NCBI GenBank assembly: GCA_021846325.1
Contig: JAJZBX010000007.1
Span: 45,373 to 109,372, forward strand
DNA from: Actinomycetes bacterium
Lineage (GTDB): Bacteria > Actinomycetota > Acidimicrobiia > Acidimicrobiales > RAAP-2
Direction of reading: 5' to 3'
DNA length: 64,000 nt
The notes under the pieces are model-generated. The model searched no databases. It was given only the letters and a program-made list of their open reading frames with translations, and was not told the origin of the DNA. Every line of letters starts with the position of its first letter. The stretch's first letter is position 1. Of the stretch, positions 62,579 through 64,000 are shown piece after piece. The position numbers and the translations under genes were made by a program.

Positions 62579-63210
62579 CGTGGTGGCTCATAGGGCCCTA
62601 GCGGTGCCGTTCATGCAACGCCACTAACCAGCGACGAGGGGCTTGAAAGTTAGGCCAGAGAGGGTCGCGACCGACGGCCTGCTGCGCGTGCGATCGTTCC
62701 AACAACTGGGATTGCATTGGCGGGCCTTGTCGCCGGTCTGGCGTTGCGAACTTCTCGATGGGTATGACGTGACAGAACGTAGAATTCTGGCGGGATTGGT
62801 GGCTCTCCTCGTGCGGTGCCCGGGACTCCGTTGCGCTACTGCGGGGACGGATCGGCGGGCGACCACTCACGCTCTACCTGGATGACTTGGGTCGCGATTC
62901 GTGGCACCACTTCGTGGGTTGGGCATTCGCGCCGAGGGAACCGAGACCATGCCAGTTGAGGACTGCGTTCTCGGTAACGTTTACCGTGACGGTTGGGGAT
63001 CTTTTCCGTAATCCCCCCTGGTGGGGGATTTACTGAAAGGGTGAATCTCCTGGTCGAGAGCCATGGAGGGTGTGGCCGCGAAGGGGGCAATCACCAGCGA
63101 GCGCGGATCTGATCACCAGCACCCTTGAGGAGACGATCACCCAGGGTGCCCCTGCTGCGGGCTCTTGGCTAGCGCCAACGGTGCAATGCCGTCACCGCTG
63201 AACTACTCAG
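62579..63210. other. Non-coding or decayed stretch with one hairpin
   Basis: No gene is supported. Between about 62770 and 63033 one rightward frame looks protein-like (PLTLYLDDLGRDSWHHFVGW) but has no start codon. It may be a fragment of a lost gene. A perfect 8-base hairpin (AATCCCCC at 63010-63017, GGGGGATT at 63023-63030) stands in the middle and could be a terminator. Confidence 0.5.
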
Positions 63211-63215
63211 TATCT

Positions 63216-63600
63216 TCCGCTCGGAGGATTACACCGCTCCCACCTGGTCCCGGAGTTGGTCGATGTCCTGGTGGAGGGTGAACTCCGTCGCTCACCTAGC
63301 ATTCTCGGTTGTTCAGCCCGTTCGATGGCTTGGATGATGGCAGCGATAATCTCTGCTCCGCGGCGTAGGTATCCCAGGTATGACATCACTTCGGTAAGAA
63401 GTTGGTCCTCGGTGCGAAAGGGCGTGTCGGATTCAATCCAGCGAATCAACCGGTTGACCGAGAATCCAACTTCCGGAGTTTCCCGACCAGCCGGGCCATC
63501 AATATGGAAGGAGGCTTTCCCTCGCGAAGCAGGCAGTCGCGCTTTAGGATCGCGACTTCCATCGCCTGGATGTGGCTCTCGCGGCGCACGCCACGGCTCG
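63216..63600 (-). pseudogene. Decayed fragment resembling a helicase C-terminus
   Basis: Read leftward, protein-like pieces fall in different frames: MEVAILKRDCLLREGKPPSI (near 63555), then NRLIRWIESDTPFRTEDQLL and VMSYLGYLRRGAEIIAAIIQ (near 63455 to 63325), and finally FTLHQDIDQLRDQVGAV before a stop near 63236. The central piece resembles the end of DUF3320-type or AAA helicases, where R-T-E-D and G-(F/Y)-x-R-R-G segments occur. No intact gene is possible without two frame changes. The family call is tentative. Confidence 0.4.
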
Positions 63601-63680
63601 CCTAGCCCAGTGGCGTGATAAACCCAGGTGAGGACGTTGTGCGCGATGCCTACGAAACGGTTGGTAGCAAGGGGGAGATC

Positions 63681-64000
63681 ATGATTCTTCGAAGGTGGTC
63701 GGTTGCTCGTCGCGCGAGCGCGGTGATCGTGATGTCGATGGGGCTCGTCAGTGCGTCGGCCAGCGCGTCGAGCGCGCCCCCGGCTCGACACTTCCCCGAC
63801 GTCGCGCACGTCACGCCGGGTAGCGACTACCTGGCACTCGGTGACTCGGTTTCCTTTGGCTATCGCGAGTCGACGACGGTGCCCGCCCCTGACTACAGTT
63901 CGGCCGCCAACTTCGTGGGCTTCCCCGAGGATGTTGCCTCCGCTCTCGGTCTGCACTTGGCGAACGCCTCGTGCCCCGGTGAGACCTCGTCGAGCTTCCT
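63681..64000 (+). CDS. Exported SGNH/GDSL hydrolase (C-terminus outside window)
   Basis: The frame opens at ATG 63681, with AAGGGGGAG just upstream, and runs off the right edge after 106 codons. A signal peptide (MILRRWSVARRASAVIVMSM, Ala/Ser-rich cleavage region) precedes SGNH block I: DYLALGDSVSFGY. The spacing and the later LANASCPGETSSSFL, with a cysteine, fit secreted lipase or esterase-type SGNH enzymes of actinobacteria. It is the second SGNH protein of the window. Confidence 0.82.
   Translation, partial: MILRRWSVARRASAVIVMSMGLVSASASASSAPPARHFPDVAHVTPGSDYLALGDSVSFGYRESTTVPAPDYSSAANFVGFPEDVASALGLHLANASCPGETSSSF

Noticed and set aside
62770..63033. Rightward protein-like frame with a YLDDLGRDSWHHF segment
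   Set aside because: No start codon in frame after the preceding stop and no ribosome site. It may be a remnant, but cannot be supported as a gene.

Overview
The window is a high-GC actinobacterial chromosome segment carrying the replication origin. Gene order around dnaA matches mycobacteria closely: cca, a DUF6049 protein, murJ, trxB, trxA, cwlM, parB, parA, rsmG, jag, yidC, yidD, rnpA and rpmH on one side, and dnaA, dnaN, recF, dciA, gyrB and gyrA on the other. There are many GTG and TTG starts and candidate leaderless promoters. No tuberculostearic or mycolate genes are seen, rodA and a second PASTA-region kinase are missing from the fha-pst-pbp-pkn cluster, and there is a sedolisin-type protease. 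A deep-branching actinomycete such as Acidimicrobiia is a reasonable guess, but it is inference only.

Layout. 1-2150: DUF5318 protein, divergent PadR regulator and inositol-phosphate synthase. 2178-10701: cca, then DUF6049-murJ, degV, a small membrane protein, trxB, trxA and a degenerate CwlM. 10837-17165: parB-parA, a 1.4 kb gene-free stretch with five parS sites, then rsmG-jag-yidC-yidD-rnpA-rpmH, all leftward. 17166-26037: dnaA, oriC, dnaN, recF, dciA, gyrB and gyrA, all rightward. 26038-50216: an accessory region with a DsbA-like protein, an ABC-F ATPase, two ECF sigma/membrane-protein pairs, a sedolisin, several exported hydrolases, an old-yellow-enzyme reductase, Hsp20, an ABC-2 exporter and a PadR-membrane protein pair. 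50217-50850: an IS3-type transposase remnant and a truncated acetyltransferase. 50853-57080: tRNA-Leu(CAG) followed by fhaA-fhaB-pstP-pbpA-pknB-crgA, the Ser/Thr phosphorylation and cell-wall cluster. 57077-64000: thiolase, pirin, thioesterase, class III aminotransferase, a small exported protein, a decayed stretch and the start of an SGNH hydrolase.

How the genes work together. DnaA, DnaN, DciA, RecF and gyrase start and support replication at oriC. ParA/ParB with the clustered parS sites segregate the origin. MurJ, CwlM, PbpA, PknB, PstP, FhaA and CrgA are parts of one peptidoglycan control circuit known from mycobacteria. YidC, Jag, RnpA and L34 are the usual origin-linked set for membrane insertion and RNA processing. 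The clearest regulatory signal outside the core is at 45213-45296. Two divergent copies of one ECF-type promoter (TGAACC, 16-base spacer, CGTT) face a sigma/anti-sigma operon on one side and a secreted protein on the other.

Limits: all calls come from reading motifs and gene order by eye. No similarity search was run.
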